A DNA stretch of 60,884 nt from Deltaproteobacteria bacterium (GTDB lineage Bacteria; Desulfobacterota; Dissulfuribacteria; Dissulfuribacterales; QOAL01). Below, in pieces: positions 1-10,131 of this stretch. The notes below the pieces were generated by a model. The model was not told where the DNA came from and did not search any database. It saw only the letters and a program-made list of their open reading frames with translations. A program made the translations under genes and the position numbers. Numbering within the stretch: position 1 is the first letter of the stretch; every line of letters starts with the position of its first letter. The stretch spans positions 1-60,884 of the forward strand of contig JAJRZR010000025.1 in NCBI GenBank assembly GCA_024275145.1, written 5' to 3'.

Positions 1-160
1 CAGCTCGCAAGTTTGCCGAAGATGCGAGGCGGATGGCACGCAGACGTACTTTGGTACTTCAAGTGCGCGACAACAAAGCAGATTCCGTAAATTCGCGAGC
101 CCCTTGCGGCTTCAAGTGCCTGAGATATAAAACTGGATGAAGTCGCACCTTTTGGGTGAA
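1..160 (+). repeat. Interspersed repeat family 1, copy A
   Basis: Non-coding stretch that aligns by eye over its whole length, with small gaps, to the reverse complement of 12120-12279. Shared blocks include CTCGCAAGTTTG near the start, GGCTTCAA in the middle and GCACCTTTTGGGTGAA at the end. Identity is roughly two thirds (estimate by eye). The two copies are in opposite orientation and bracket the zra-to-pckA segment. The copy may extend beyond the left edge of the window. Positions 161-273 hold nothing else that I recognise. Confidence 0.7.
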
Positions 161-273
161 CAGGTTTGTCGGATAAATTGCAGTTAACCATCGAATTATT
201 CAGACAAAATCTTCTTCTCGGGCATTTGAAGTGCATAATCTGGGTTGAAGGGCCTCCGGGTAGTTAGTGCCAT

Positions 274-825
274 CTATAGGGTAGAGGCTCTTTTTCGTTC
301 TTCAGGTGTCAGGATTCTTCTGGCATCAACGACAGCCTGTGTGGCGGTATCAAGGAGATCCTCCATGGCCTTTGAGACTTCTTTTACACGTGCTTTGACA
401 GATGCGGCTTCTGGCATGTCCGAATTTATAAGATTTTTCAACCGGATAACCGCTATCTTCATATCAGCCTTTTTCTTGATGATATTCGTTTCAAGCCTTT
501 CATTAATTGCCTTGAGCTGTTTGATCTGTTCTTCGTTCAGACCGATTTTTTCAGCATTTGAGAGATATTTGCGAATTTCAAGCACTGCCTGCCTTGCAAT
601 CATTCCCGGTTTTGGGCATCCAGCCATCATGCCATGATCCTGCATCCCTCCTGTACCCCTTTTCATCATATTCATCATGCCTTGTTTGTTAGGGCAAGAG
701 CCCATCATCATACCGGTATCTTTATCTTGATTTCCCTTTTCAGGGGCATTGGCAAAGGCATAGGTGCATGTAAGGCCAATGGTCAATAGGATCGTTAACG
801 TCAATAACAATTTCATATTACCCAT
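274..825 (-). CDS. Spy/CpxP/ZraP-family periplasmic metal-stress protein
   Basis: Protein of 183 aa with an N-terminal signal peptide (about residues 1-25). A segment rich in Met, Cys, Gly and His follows (about 38-78, with several MM and GMM clusters). The C-terminal half is helical and carries the LTxxQ-like signature of the family as LNEEQ near residue 98. Family members are periplasmic zinc-binding or chaperone proteins induced by envelope or metal stress. The Met/Cys-rich segment is unusual and could suit copper or other soft metals (inference). The start is supported by AAGGAG about 10 nt upstream. The gene lies 32 nt behind the small secreted protein gene, so the two are probably co-transcribed, and it is divergent from a ZraSR-type two-component system. 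Confidence 0.85.
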   Translation of the reverse strand: MGNMKLLLTLTILLTIGLTCTYAFANAPEKGNQDKDTGMMMGSCPNKQGMMNMMKRGTGGMQDHGMMAGCPKPGMIARQAVLEIRKYLSNAEKIGLNEEQIKQLKAINERLETNIIKKKADMKIAVIRLKNLINSDMPEAASVKARVKEVSKAMEDLLDTATQAVVDARRILTPEERKRASTL

Positions 826-857
826 AATTAATACTCTCCTTAAGAGGTTGTTTTTGA

Positions 858-1139
858 TTATCTACAGCAATATCCTGGCCTCACGCCTTGTCCAGCCTCA
901 TTTCTGTAATCGTTCATACGTCCGTTCCAGGAATTACCCATATAGTGCCGGGATTGTCGTTCATTATCCATACACTGTTCATGGTTGCAATGCCTGTCCA
1001 TCCCGCAGTGGGTACATATTCTATGGGCCCGCCCTGGATTGCCATTCTTAGAATTGCCCGCTACCTGTGCAAATAATGAGCCTGTACCGATGGCCAGCGT
1101 TGCTGCTAACATGGTGCCAATAAATACCTTTTTGATCAT
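858..1139 (-). CDS. Small secreted His/Cys-rich protein, unknown
   Basis: Protein of 93 aa, not recognised as a known family. Residues 1-25 form a clear signal peptide ending near AQVAG. The mature part is small and rich in Cys, His, Asn, Met and Arg, including HRICTHCGMDRHCNHEQC at about residues 40-57 and a terminal GYCCR. The paired Cys/His residues suggest metal binding in the periplasm (inference). A strong Shine-Dalgarno (AAAGGAG) sits about 9 nt before the ATG. It is the first gene after a sigma54-type promoter and precedes the ZraP-like gene, which suggests the ZraSR-type system controls it. Confidence 0.7.
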   Translation of the reverse strand: MIKKVFIGTMLAATLAIGTGSLFAQVAGNSKNGNPGRAHRICTHCGMDRHCNHEQCMDNERQSRHYMGNSWNGRMNDYRNEAGQGVRPGYCCR

Positions 1140-1345
1140 TTTCTTGTTCTCCTTTCTTTAAAATCTCAAAGGTTGATCTGGAATCTTCTTCTGCCTACAT
1201 GTCTGGACACGTGATCGGATAGACAGGGGGGATGCCCCTGGTAATCAAATTTACGGACTCCAATAAGAGTCTTGGTTGAGGCCTTCTGATGATCCGTCCT
1301 CCTTGTAAAGCGATCATTTAGGAATCCTCTTTGCTAAGTAAAGAG

Positions 1346-1362
1346 AGCATAGATCGTGCCAA
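1346..1362 (-). promoter_or_regulatory. Sigma54 (-24/-12) promoter for the secreted-protein pair
   Basis: Read on the minus strand the site is TTGGCACGATCTATGCT. The GG at 1360-1359 and GC at 1348-1347 are exactly 10 nt apart, and TGGCACG matches the sigma54 -24 element. Transcription would start near 1335 and give a leader of about 195 nt before the gene at 1139. A ZraR-type sigma54 activator encoded next to it makes the assignment coherent. Confidence 0.7.
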
Positions 1363-1501
1363 TGGGTGCGTTTGTGAAGTAACCTGCTTAAATAAAAAAG
1401 TTTTTTTAATTTGCGTCCTGATAATTGAATGTATCGTATATTGTCGTCCAAACAAAACTGGATAAAAATTATCCACTTCGATGTCATTAATATGGTTTTG
1501 T

Positions 1502-1529
1502 GGGTAATATGTATCCATACCCCATACCC
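1502..1529. promoter_or_regulatory. Possible upstream activator site
   Basis: Contains the imperfect palindrome GGGTA-N11-TACCC (1502-1522) and a second TACCC at 1525-1529. It lies about 170-190 nt upstream of the predicted sigma54 start, a distance normal for enhancer-type sites of ZraR/NtrC proteins. The assignment rests only on symmetry and position. The rest of the 1140-1594 gap is AT-rich and shows no convincing gene. Confidence 0.3.
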
Positions 1530-1594
1530 ATATGGCATGAAAATCCAGCCTAAGATCAAGGGCATATTTTCACGGTGAATTAAGTAGGTGACGT

Positions 1595-3328
1595 GTGGAA
1601 AGAACAAGAAACAATAGTGGAAGGATCTGGTTTTCTCCCTGGATGATCATTGGATCTGTATGCATCCTTGCAGCAATTCTGTTTTTTCTTGCAATCAAGA
1701 ACGTGCATAGGGAAAAACAGTTTATGCGCCGTTCCCTGATAGCCCAGGCAAACGGCCTCATCCTGTCCATGGAAGCTGGTACCCGAACGGCCATGATGGG
1801 AATGATGGGGTGGGGCAGGAAGCAATTGCAGTTGCTGGTTACAGAGACTGCCCAGCAACCAGGGGTAATGTACGTGATGTTGGTACAGGCAGATGGCCTG
1901 GTTGTTGTGGATAGCCGTAATGATGCGATGAAGAGGATAGAGCCCTTTCCCATTCCGGAGGTCGGCAAGACCCGGTCGCGGATGATATCCGGGCGGCAAC
2001 AGGCATTTCAGGTTATAAGGGCCTACAGGCCATGGTTTGGATGTAATTGCCGCAGGGCCATGGTACAGACACACCATGTATCCGAATTGCCTGACGACCT
2101 GTACGTAGTTGTAGGAATGGATCCATCACCATTCCAAGGGGCATTGGCCCAGGACATGCGCCAGACGATTTTTTTGTTCGGAATGATGTTTTTGGTGGGG
2201 GCTTCGGGCATCGTCTCCCTTTTCTGGGCCACCCATTACCGGATGGCAAGGCGTTCTCTTAAGGATATCAGGATACTTACATCCACCATCCTGGATCAGA
2301 CCCCGGTGGGCCTGATAGCAACGGATTCAGAATTTAAAATACGGCAGGCAAACGAGGCAGCGAGGGGCATTTTGTTGCAGCAAAATGAACTCAAGGGAAG
2401 CATCAAGGAAATCTCTTGTCTTGTCCCCATTTTCAGTGAACTCAGTTCCGGTGCACAAAAGGTTGAGAAGGAAATTTGCTGTCAGTTTTTTGGGACAAGG
2501 CAGATTCCCCTGCTGATCAATGCATCGGTTATACCGGGTGAAGATGGATATCCTGCTGGCTATCTTTTTGTCTTGACCGATATGACCAGGATAAGGGAAC
2601 TGGAGGTGGAGCTGAGACGTAACGAGCGTCTCGCCTCCCTGGGGCGTCTGGCCGCAGGTATTGCCCACGAAATCAGGAATCCCCTTAGCTCTATAAAGGG
2701 GTTTGCAGCTATTCTGGGTAACAAGGTCAATGAGGATGAAAAGGCAAAGGAGATAGCCCTAGTGATGCAGAGGGAGGTGGAAAGGCTAAATCGGGTAGTT
2801 TCTGGATTACTGGAATTTGCAAGGCCCCCGATTCTGAAAAAAAAGAGGGTATCGTTATCTGACATCGTCAACCACTCTATCAGTCTTGTAGAGGACGAAG
2901 CCAGAACAAGGGGAGTGGAAATAAGGTTCAAAGAGGAATCGAAGGAAATCGTTGTGGAGGTTGACCCGGATCATTTTGCCCAGATCCTTTTGAATCTTTT
3001 TTTGAACGCCTTGCAATCCATGGAAAACGGGGGAATCCTTAAGATCAGGGTACACGAGCATGCAGGTAAGGTAGGTGTTTTGGTGGCAGATACAGGGCCT
3101 GGGATTCCTCCTGATCAGCTTTCGAGGATATTCGATCCCTACTTCACCACCAAGTCCACAGGTGTTGGTCTTGGGCTTGCCATAGTCCACAAGCTTGTGG
3201 AGGCCCACGGTGGCAGCATACGCGTTTTCAGTTCACCGGGAAGTGGCACCAGATTTCTCATACGCATTCCAGGTGTTGGAACAGCAGGCCATATTCCTGG
3301 CCAGGGACTCGATAAGAAATGGCAGTAG
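1595..3328 (+). CDS. Two-component sensor histidine kinase, ZraS/HydH type
   Basis: Membrane kinase of 577 aa with a GTG start. Transmembrane segments at about 12-34 and 191-214 enclose a periplasmic sensor domain that contains a Cys pair (C150, C152) next to HTHH-like residues, a plausible metal-sensing feature. A PAS-like domain follows (about 225-340). The HisKA domain has its phospho-acceptor His at 358 in AHEIRNPLSSIKG. The ATPase domain shows an N box (NLFLNALQSM, about 467-476), DTGPGIP at 499-505 and GVGLGLAI near 533. The architecture and the linked ZraP-like gene argue for ZraS-type sensing of zinc or another metal, but the ligand is unproven. It overlaps the regulator gene by 10 nt, so both are translated from one mRNA. 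Confidence 0.88.
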   Translation: MERTRNNSGRIWFSPWMIIGSVCILAAILFFLAIKNVHREKQFMRRSLIAQANGLILSMEAGTRTAMMGMMGWGRKQLQLLVTETAQQPGVMYVMLVQADGLVVVDSRNDAMKRIEPFPIPEVGKTRSRMISGRQQAFQVIRAYRPWFGCNCRRAMVQTHHVSELPDDLYVVVGMDPSPFQGALAQDMRQTIFLFGMMFLVGASGIVSLFWATHYRMARRSLKDIRILTSTILDQTPVGLIATDSEFKIRQANEAARGILLQQNELKGSIKEISCLVPIFSELSSGAQKVEKEICCQFFGTRQIPLLINASVIPGEDGYPAGYLFVLTDMTRIRELEVELRRNERLASLGRLAAGIAHEIRNPLSSIKGFAAILGNKVNEDEKAKEIALVMQREVERLNRVVSGLLEFARPPILKKKRVSLSDIVNHSISLVEDEARTRGVEIRFKEESKEIVVEVDPDHFAQILLNLFLNALQSMENGGILKIRVHEHAGKVGVLVADTGPGIPPDQLSRIFDPYFTTKSTGVGLGLAIVHKLVEAHGGSIRVFSSPGSGTRFLIRIPGVGTAGHIPGQGLDKKWQ

Positions 3329-4746
3329 GTATTTCTCCACCGTTGATACTCGTAGTCGATGACGATCCGGCCCACCGGTTGATGTTGAGGACCCTTTTGG
3401 ATGATTGGGGTTACAAGGTGGATGAGGCCGGTGATGGATTGGCAGCTGTGGAATATTGCAGGAAATCACCCCCAGACCTTGTGCTCATGGATGTGCGGAT
3501 GCCGGGAATGGATGGAATGAAGGCCGCTGCCGATATTCATGGTTACAATCCTGCTGTTCCAATTATCATAATGACCGCCTATTCCTCTATATCCTCCGCG
3601 GTAAAGGCCTTAAAGGGCGGCGCCTATGACTATCTGACAAAGCCACTCGATTTTGATGCATTAAGGCTGACTATCGAAAGGGCTATGGAACATAGACAGC
3701 TCAAGGAGGAAAACAAGGAGCTACGGGAACAGTTGGTCAGGTTGAGGCTTCCCGAGATACTTGGCCGAAGCCCTGCAATGGACAGGCTGGCGGAGATGCT
3801 GACAATGGTGGCTCCTTCCGAGGCAACGGTGCTCATCACTGGCGAAAGCGGTACAGGCAAGGGTCTTGTGGCCAGAGCCATCCATGCCAACAGTGGTCGC
3901 ACAAGGGGTCAGCTTGTTGAGGTCAATTGTGCAGCCATACCTGAAACTTTGGTTGAATCGGAGCTTTTTGGCTACGAGAAAGGTGCATTCACCGGGGCTG
4001 ACAGGCGTAGGAAAGGACGTTTTCTGAGTGCCAACAAGGGTACGATCTTTCTTGATGAAATCGCTGAATTACCCCTCCTTACGCAGGCAAAATTGTTGAG
4101 GGTCCTTCAGGATGGTGTAATCCAACCAGTGGGTAGTGATACCACGATAACCGTGGATGTAAGGGTGGTTGCCGCAACCAACCAGGATCTCAAGCAGATG
4201 GTGTCAGAAGGACTTTTTCGGGAAGATTTGTATTATCGTCTGAATGTGGTTGCCATCGAGGTTCCTCCCCTTCGGGAGCGCAAGGACGACATACCTATGC
4301 TGGCCGAACATTTCTGGAGGCATTTTTCTGAAAAAAACAGGAAACCTGTAAGGGGGATGAACCCTAGGGCCATGGATATCCTATTGAAATATACATGGCC
4401 TGGAAATGTAAGGGAGTTGGAAAACGTCATGGAAAGGGCGGTAATACTGCTACAGGGGGAATTTATAACCGAAAAGGAATTACCCCTTAATCTGAAGAAG
4501 CAGGTTGCCGAAGATACCGGTATCGAGGAGATGCCTGTGCACATATCCCTTGAGGATGATATGGCCGGATATACCTTGGCTGACATGGAGAAAAGAATGA
4601 TTTTCCATGTCCTGGAGGCAACCGGTGGAAACAAGAGCGCGGCCGCCAGGCGTCTTGGTATAACAAGGAGGACCTTGAAGTTGAAGCTGAAGAAATATGC
4701 CTTGGAGGACAGCCCTTTCGTATCCAGAAAGGAAGAAGACCAATAA
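3319..4746 (+). CDS. Sigma54-dependent response regulator, ZraR/HydG type
   Basis: Protein of 475 aa with the full NtrC-class architecture. The receiver domain (about 8-120) has acidic residues D14-D16 and phospho-acceptor D58. The AAA+ domain has Walker A GESGTGKG at 175-182, an intact GAFTGA loop at 222-227 and the DEI motif of Walker B. A Fis-type helix-turn-helix lies at about 440-465 (AARRLGITRRTLKLKLKK). It is translationally coupled to the kinase upstream. It most likely activates the sigma54 promoter at 1346-1362 and hence the two secreted proteins. Confidence 0.9.
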   Translation: MAVGISPPLILVVDDDPAHRLMLRTLLDDWGYKVDEAGDGLAAVEYCRKSPPDLVLMDVRMPGMDGMKAAADIHGYNPAVPIIIMTAYSSISSAVKALKGGAYDYLTKPLDFDALRLTIERAMEHRQLKEENKELREQLVRLRLPEILGRSPAMDRLAEMLTMVAPSEATVLITGESGTGKGLVARAIHANSGRTRGQLVEVNCAAIPETLVESELFGYEKGAFTGADRRRKGRFLSANKGTIFLDEIAELPLLTQAKLLRVLQDGVIQPVGSDTTITVDVRVVAATNQDLKQMVSEGLFREDLYYRLNVVAIEVPPLRERKDDIPMLAEHFWRHFSEKNRKPVRGMNPRAMDILLKYTWPGNVRELENVMERAVILLQGEFITEKELPLNLKKQVAEDTGIEEMPVHISLEDDMAGYTLADMEKRMIFHVLEATGGNKSAAARRLGITRRTLKLKLKKYALEDSPFVSRKEEDQ

Positions 4747-4778
4747 CCATAATGAATCCTGTCTCTTGTGAAATGGAA

Positions 4779-4842
4779 GGGGCTATTCCCAGGGTCAAAA
4801 TATGTATTACGAAAAAACATGGACATACAGGGAATAGCTCCC
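4779..4842. repeat. Inverted repeat between the regulator and smr genes
   Basis: GGGGCTATTCCC (4779-4790) is nearly the reverse complement of GGGAATAGCTCCC (4830-4842), separated by 39 nt that themselves contain short self-complementary parts (ATGT with ACAT). It could fold as a long hairpin in the 124-nt spacer. No U-tract follows, so a simple intrinsic terminator is not supported. Confidence 0.45.
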
Positions 4843-4870
4843 GAAGAAAAGTGAATGACGGACAGCCACG

Positions 4871-5653
4871 GTGTATAAGATCCCTATGGAGAAGCAAAAA
4901 TATGCCAGGTTCAAGGATGGTATTTCGGATTCAATCGATACCTTGAAGGACCGCCCCTTCTTGGATCTTAAGAGAAGACTCGATTCAATGGATAAGAAGC
5001 GCGCGGATCAGGTACTTAAAGATTCCTCCAGGCTTTCGGAAAAAGAAGGCGATGAAGACGGGGAAACGCTCCTTTTCCTGAAGGCCATGAAGGGGGTCAG
5101 GCCTCTTAACAAGGACCGTGGACCCAACCTGGTCGCCAACAGGGCAACAGGAAGCAGGTCACATGTCGATGGGGAAAGCCAGGATGCGTTAAGGCAGCTT
5201 AAGGAATTGGTGGAGGGCGCAAGGCCCATTCCAGTGAATCAGACACCTGAGTACGTACAGGGTCCTGATAATACAGGTGAAAATGAACTTGCGTTAAGGC
5301 TTCACAGTGGCGCCTTTGCCATACAGGCATACTGTGAGCTTCACGGCATGGATTCCCTCACGGCCCTGGAGAGATGTGAGACCTTTACACGTCGGGCCAT
5401 TATGGAAGGGAAACGTTGCGTGGCATTTATCCATGGCAGGGGTCTTTCTTCAAAAAACACCCCGGTGCTGAAGGAATTGGTGAGAAACTGGCTGAAAAGG
5501 GGCACGTTCCGCAGGTATGTTGTGGCCTTTAGCAGTGCACCGATCTGGGATGGGGGTGCCGGGGTCACCTATGTCATGTTCAGGTCCAGGCCGGCAAAAA
5601 GACAGAGAGTAAAGGGGCTCAGACACAGACTCTGGGACAGGGATGGGATATGA
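4871..5653 (+). CDS. Smr/MutS2 C-terminal domain protein
   Basis: Protein of 260 aa. The N-terminal 130 residues are charged and low in recognisable motifs. The C-terminal part (about 150-250) is an Smr domain with LHGMDSLTALE in place of the usual LDLHG and with the HGRG motif (AFIHGRGLSS). Smr domains act as nucleases on nucleic acids or nick branched DNA, and the substrate of stand-alone versions like this is not established. The GTG at 4871 and the ATG at 4886 are both possible starts, and neither has a strong ribosome site. Its stop overlaps the start of the thymidylate kinase gene by 4 nt (ATGA), so the two genes are coupled. Confidence 0.8.
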   Translation: MYKIPMEKQKYARFKDGISDSIDTLKDRPFLDLKRRLDSMDKKRADQVLKDSSRLSEKEGDEDGETLLFLKAMKGVRPLNKDRGPNLVANRATGSRSHVDGESQDALRQLKELVEGARPIPVNQTPEYVQGPDNTGENELALRLHSGAFAIQAYCELHGMDSLTALERCETFTRRAIMEGKRCVAFIHGRGLSSKNTPVLKELVRNWLKRGTFRRYVVAFSSAPIWDGGAGVTYVMFRSRPAKRQRVKGLRHRLWDRDGI

Positions 5654-6297
5654 TGGATTCCAAGGATGCCATACCGCATAAGCGCGGAAGGTTACTGGTA
5701 ATAGAAGGCATAGATGGGACAGGTAAGACGACCTTTTCAAGGAACCTTTATGATCGGCTTCAAAAAATGGGTATTCCTGTGATCTTGACCTTCGAGCCCA
5801 CCATGGGAACCTATGGAAGGAGATTGAGGGATAGTTTTTCCAGGACATCCAGGCTTGATCCCAAGGATGAGCTGGAATTATTCCTCAAGGATAGGAAAGA
5901 GCATGTTTCAACCCTCATTCGTCCGGCCCTTAAACAGGGAAAATTCATCGTGTGTGACCGGTATTATTTCTCTACGATAGCTTATCAGGGAGCCAGGGGC
6001 ATTGATCCAGGCCATATAAGGGAAATAAATGAGGCCGTTGCACCGGTGCCGGACGTGGTATTTCTTCTGGAGCTTGCACCGGAAAAGGCCCTATGTCGGA
6101 TAAGGCATGGGCGGAATCAGATTCCAAACAATTTTGAAGAGCTTGATTATCTAAGGAAGGTAGACGCCATTTTTCATCTTCTCAAGGAGCCCTTCATAGT
6201 CCGTTTGGATGCCAGTCAGCCCCCGGAAAGGCTCGTAGATGAGGCAATCAAGAGGATATCAAACCCTCCTTTTAATTTCATTTCCAGCACCGTATGA
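5650..6297 (+). CDS. tmk: Thymidylate kinase
   Basis: Protein of 215 aa, normal for the family. It phosphorylates dTMP to dTDP for DNA synthesis. The P-loop is EGIDGTGKTT at about residues 20-29, FEP is near residue 45 and the DRY motif is CDRYYFSTIAYQGARG (about 101-116). The lid region (ICRIRHGR-like stretch, about 150) is Arg-rich. The ATG overlaps the smr stop codon. The 3' end overlaps the convergent M20 peptidase gene by 20 nt. Confidence 0.92.
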   Translation: MMDSKDAIPHKRGRLLVIEGIDGTGKTTFSRNLYDRLQKMGIPVILTFEPTMGTYGRRLRDSFSRTSRLDPKDELELFLKDRKEHVSTLIRPALKQGKFIVCDRYYFSTIAYQGARGIDPGHIREINEAVAPVPDVVFLLELAPEKALCRIRHGRNQIPNNFEELDYLRKVDAIFHLLKEPFIVRLDASQPPERLVDEAIKRISNPPFNFISSTV

Positions 6298-7412
6298 TTT
6301 CAAGGACCAGTTCAGCCGATGCAATCATATCCTCAAGCCTTATGAATTCCTCGGTAGTGTGAACCCGCTGCATACCTATTCCAAGTATGGCCGTGGCAAT
6401 CCCTTTTCCATTCAGGATGTTTGCGTCACTACCACCACCTGTCCGGTCAACCTGAAGGTTTCTTCCAAGATTCCTGGCTGCATTACAAGCCGTAACTATC
6501 ACCGGATGTTCCTTTGGAATCGACATCAATGGGTAGTCGTTCTCCACAAGGCTTTGAATGAACGGGGGGCAAGGAGTATTGTTCCACCTGTTTTCGGTCT
6601 TGTATTGGTTCGTTGCCTTATGAAAGCCAGCCAGGATTTCATCCTGTATCCTCTTGAGTGACTGTTCATTGTGGCTTCGTACCTCGCCTTCAACCGTGCA
6701 ATCTTCGGGTATAATATTGGTGGCGTTACCGCCATGGATTATGCCAATGTTGGCCGTGGTTTCGTGATCGATACGTCCTTGTGGCACCATGGAAATGGCC
6801 GTTGCCGCCACCCTTATGGCGCTTATTCCATGTTCGGGGTTTATACCGGCATGCGCCGCCCTTCCCTTTATGTTTACCCTGAATCTGATGGCGGCAGGAG
6901 CCTGGCTGAAAAGAATATCCGGGTCCGTGGAATCCAGGGAATATCCAGCCTTGGATTCGAGCCTTGATGTGTCGAGTGCCTTAGCACCTAGCAGTCCTAT
7001 CTCTTCACAGACAGTAAATACAAGTTCCAAGGGAGGGTTATTCATGTTGCATTCCCTCAATATCCTTGAGACCTCGATAAGGATCGCCACAGCGGCCTTG
7101 TCGTCTGCACCGAGGATGGTATCGCCGGATGAACGAAAGGCCTCCCCATCAAATACAGGCCTGATACCCATTCCAGGTTCGACCGTGTCCAGATGGGCAT
7201 TGAAGAAGATCGGGGGGCGTGACGGGTCTCCGGAAAGGCGTACCAGTAGATTCCCTGTATCCGAGCCGGTTTCTCCCGTTGAATTGTCCGTATGTGTACT
7301 CGCCTCTAGTTCTTCCCTGAAAATGGATTCTATATAACGGGCTACCCTTCCTTCATGGCGGGAGGGGCTGTCAATAGTAACCAATTCCTCGAACGTAGAC
7401 CTCAGACGTTGT

Positions 7413-9875
<2,463 letters not shown>

Positions 9876-9904
9876 CTATTGATCATGACAGTACGACCCG
9901 TTCA

Positions 9905-9922
9905 TAGTGTGTTTTTACACTA
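9905..9922. promoter_or_regulatory. Palindrome upstream of lon
   Basis: TAGTGT and ACACTA are perfect 6-nt arms around a 6-nt centre, located 30-47 nt before the lon start. It could be an operator or a small hairpin in the lon leader. No heat-shock consensus (CIRCE or sigma32) was recognised. Confidence 0.3.
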
Positions 9923-10131
9923 AAGCTTCTGTAGTCCATGACCTGATACCCTGCCCTGGACGTGGATCCAGATTATGCACTTAAACAGAGGCTATCCCGC
10001 AAACTGGCAAGCCGCATAATCCGGTATAATCACTAATAGGATATCTTGTGTATGGTAGCCGCGATTTGATGTTTGCAGGACAGCCTCCGATACGGACCTA
10101 AATGGTACTTTGAGATCCTGTGCGCCCCTTC

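Noticed and set aside
1534-1549. TGGCATG on the plus strand as a sigma54 promoter for the kinase gene
   Set aside because: The GG and GC pairs are 12 nt apart instead of 10, and the -12 TTGC is missing.
1314-1607. Minus-strand frame of 97 codons in the zra intergenic region
   Set aside because: AT-rich composition, no ribosome site, no recognisable protein, and it overlaps the sigma54 promoter region and the kinase start.
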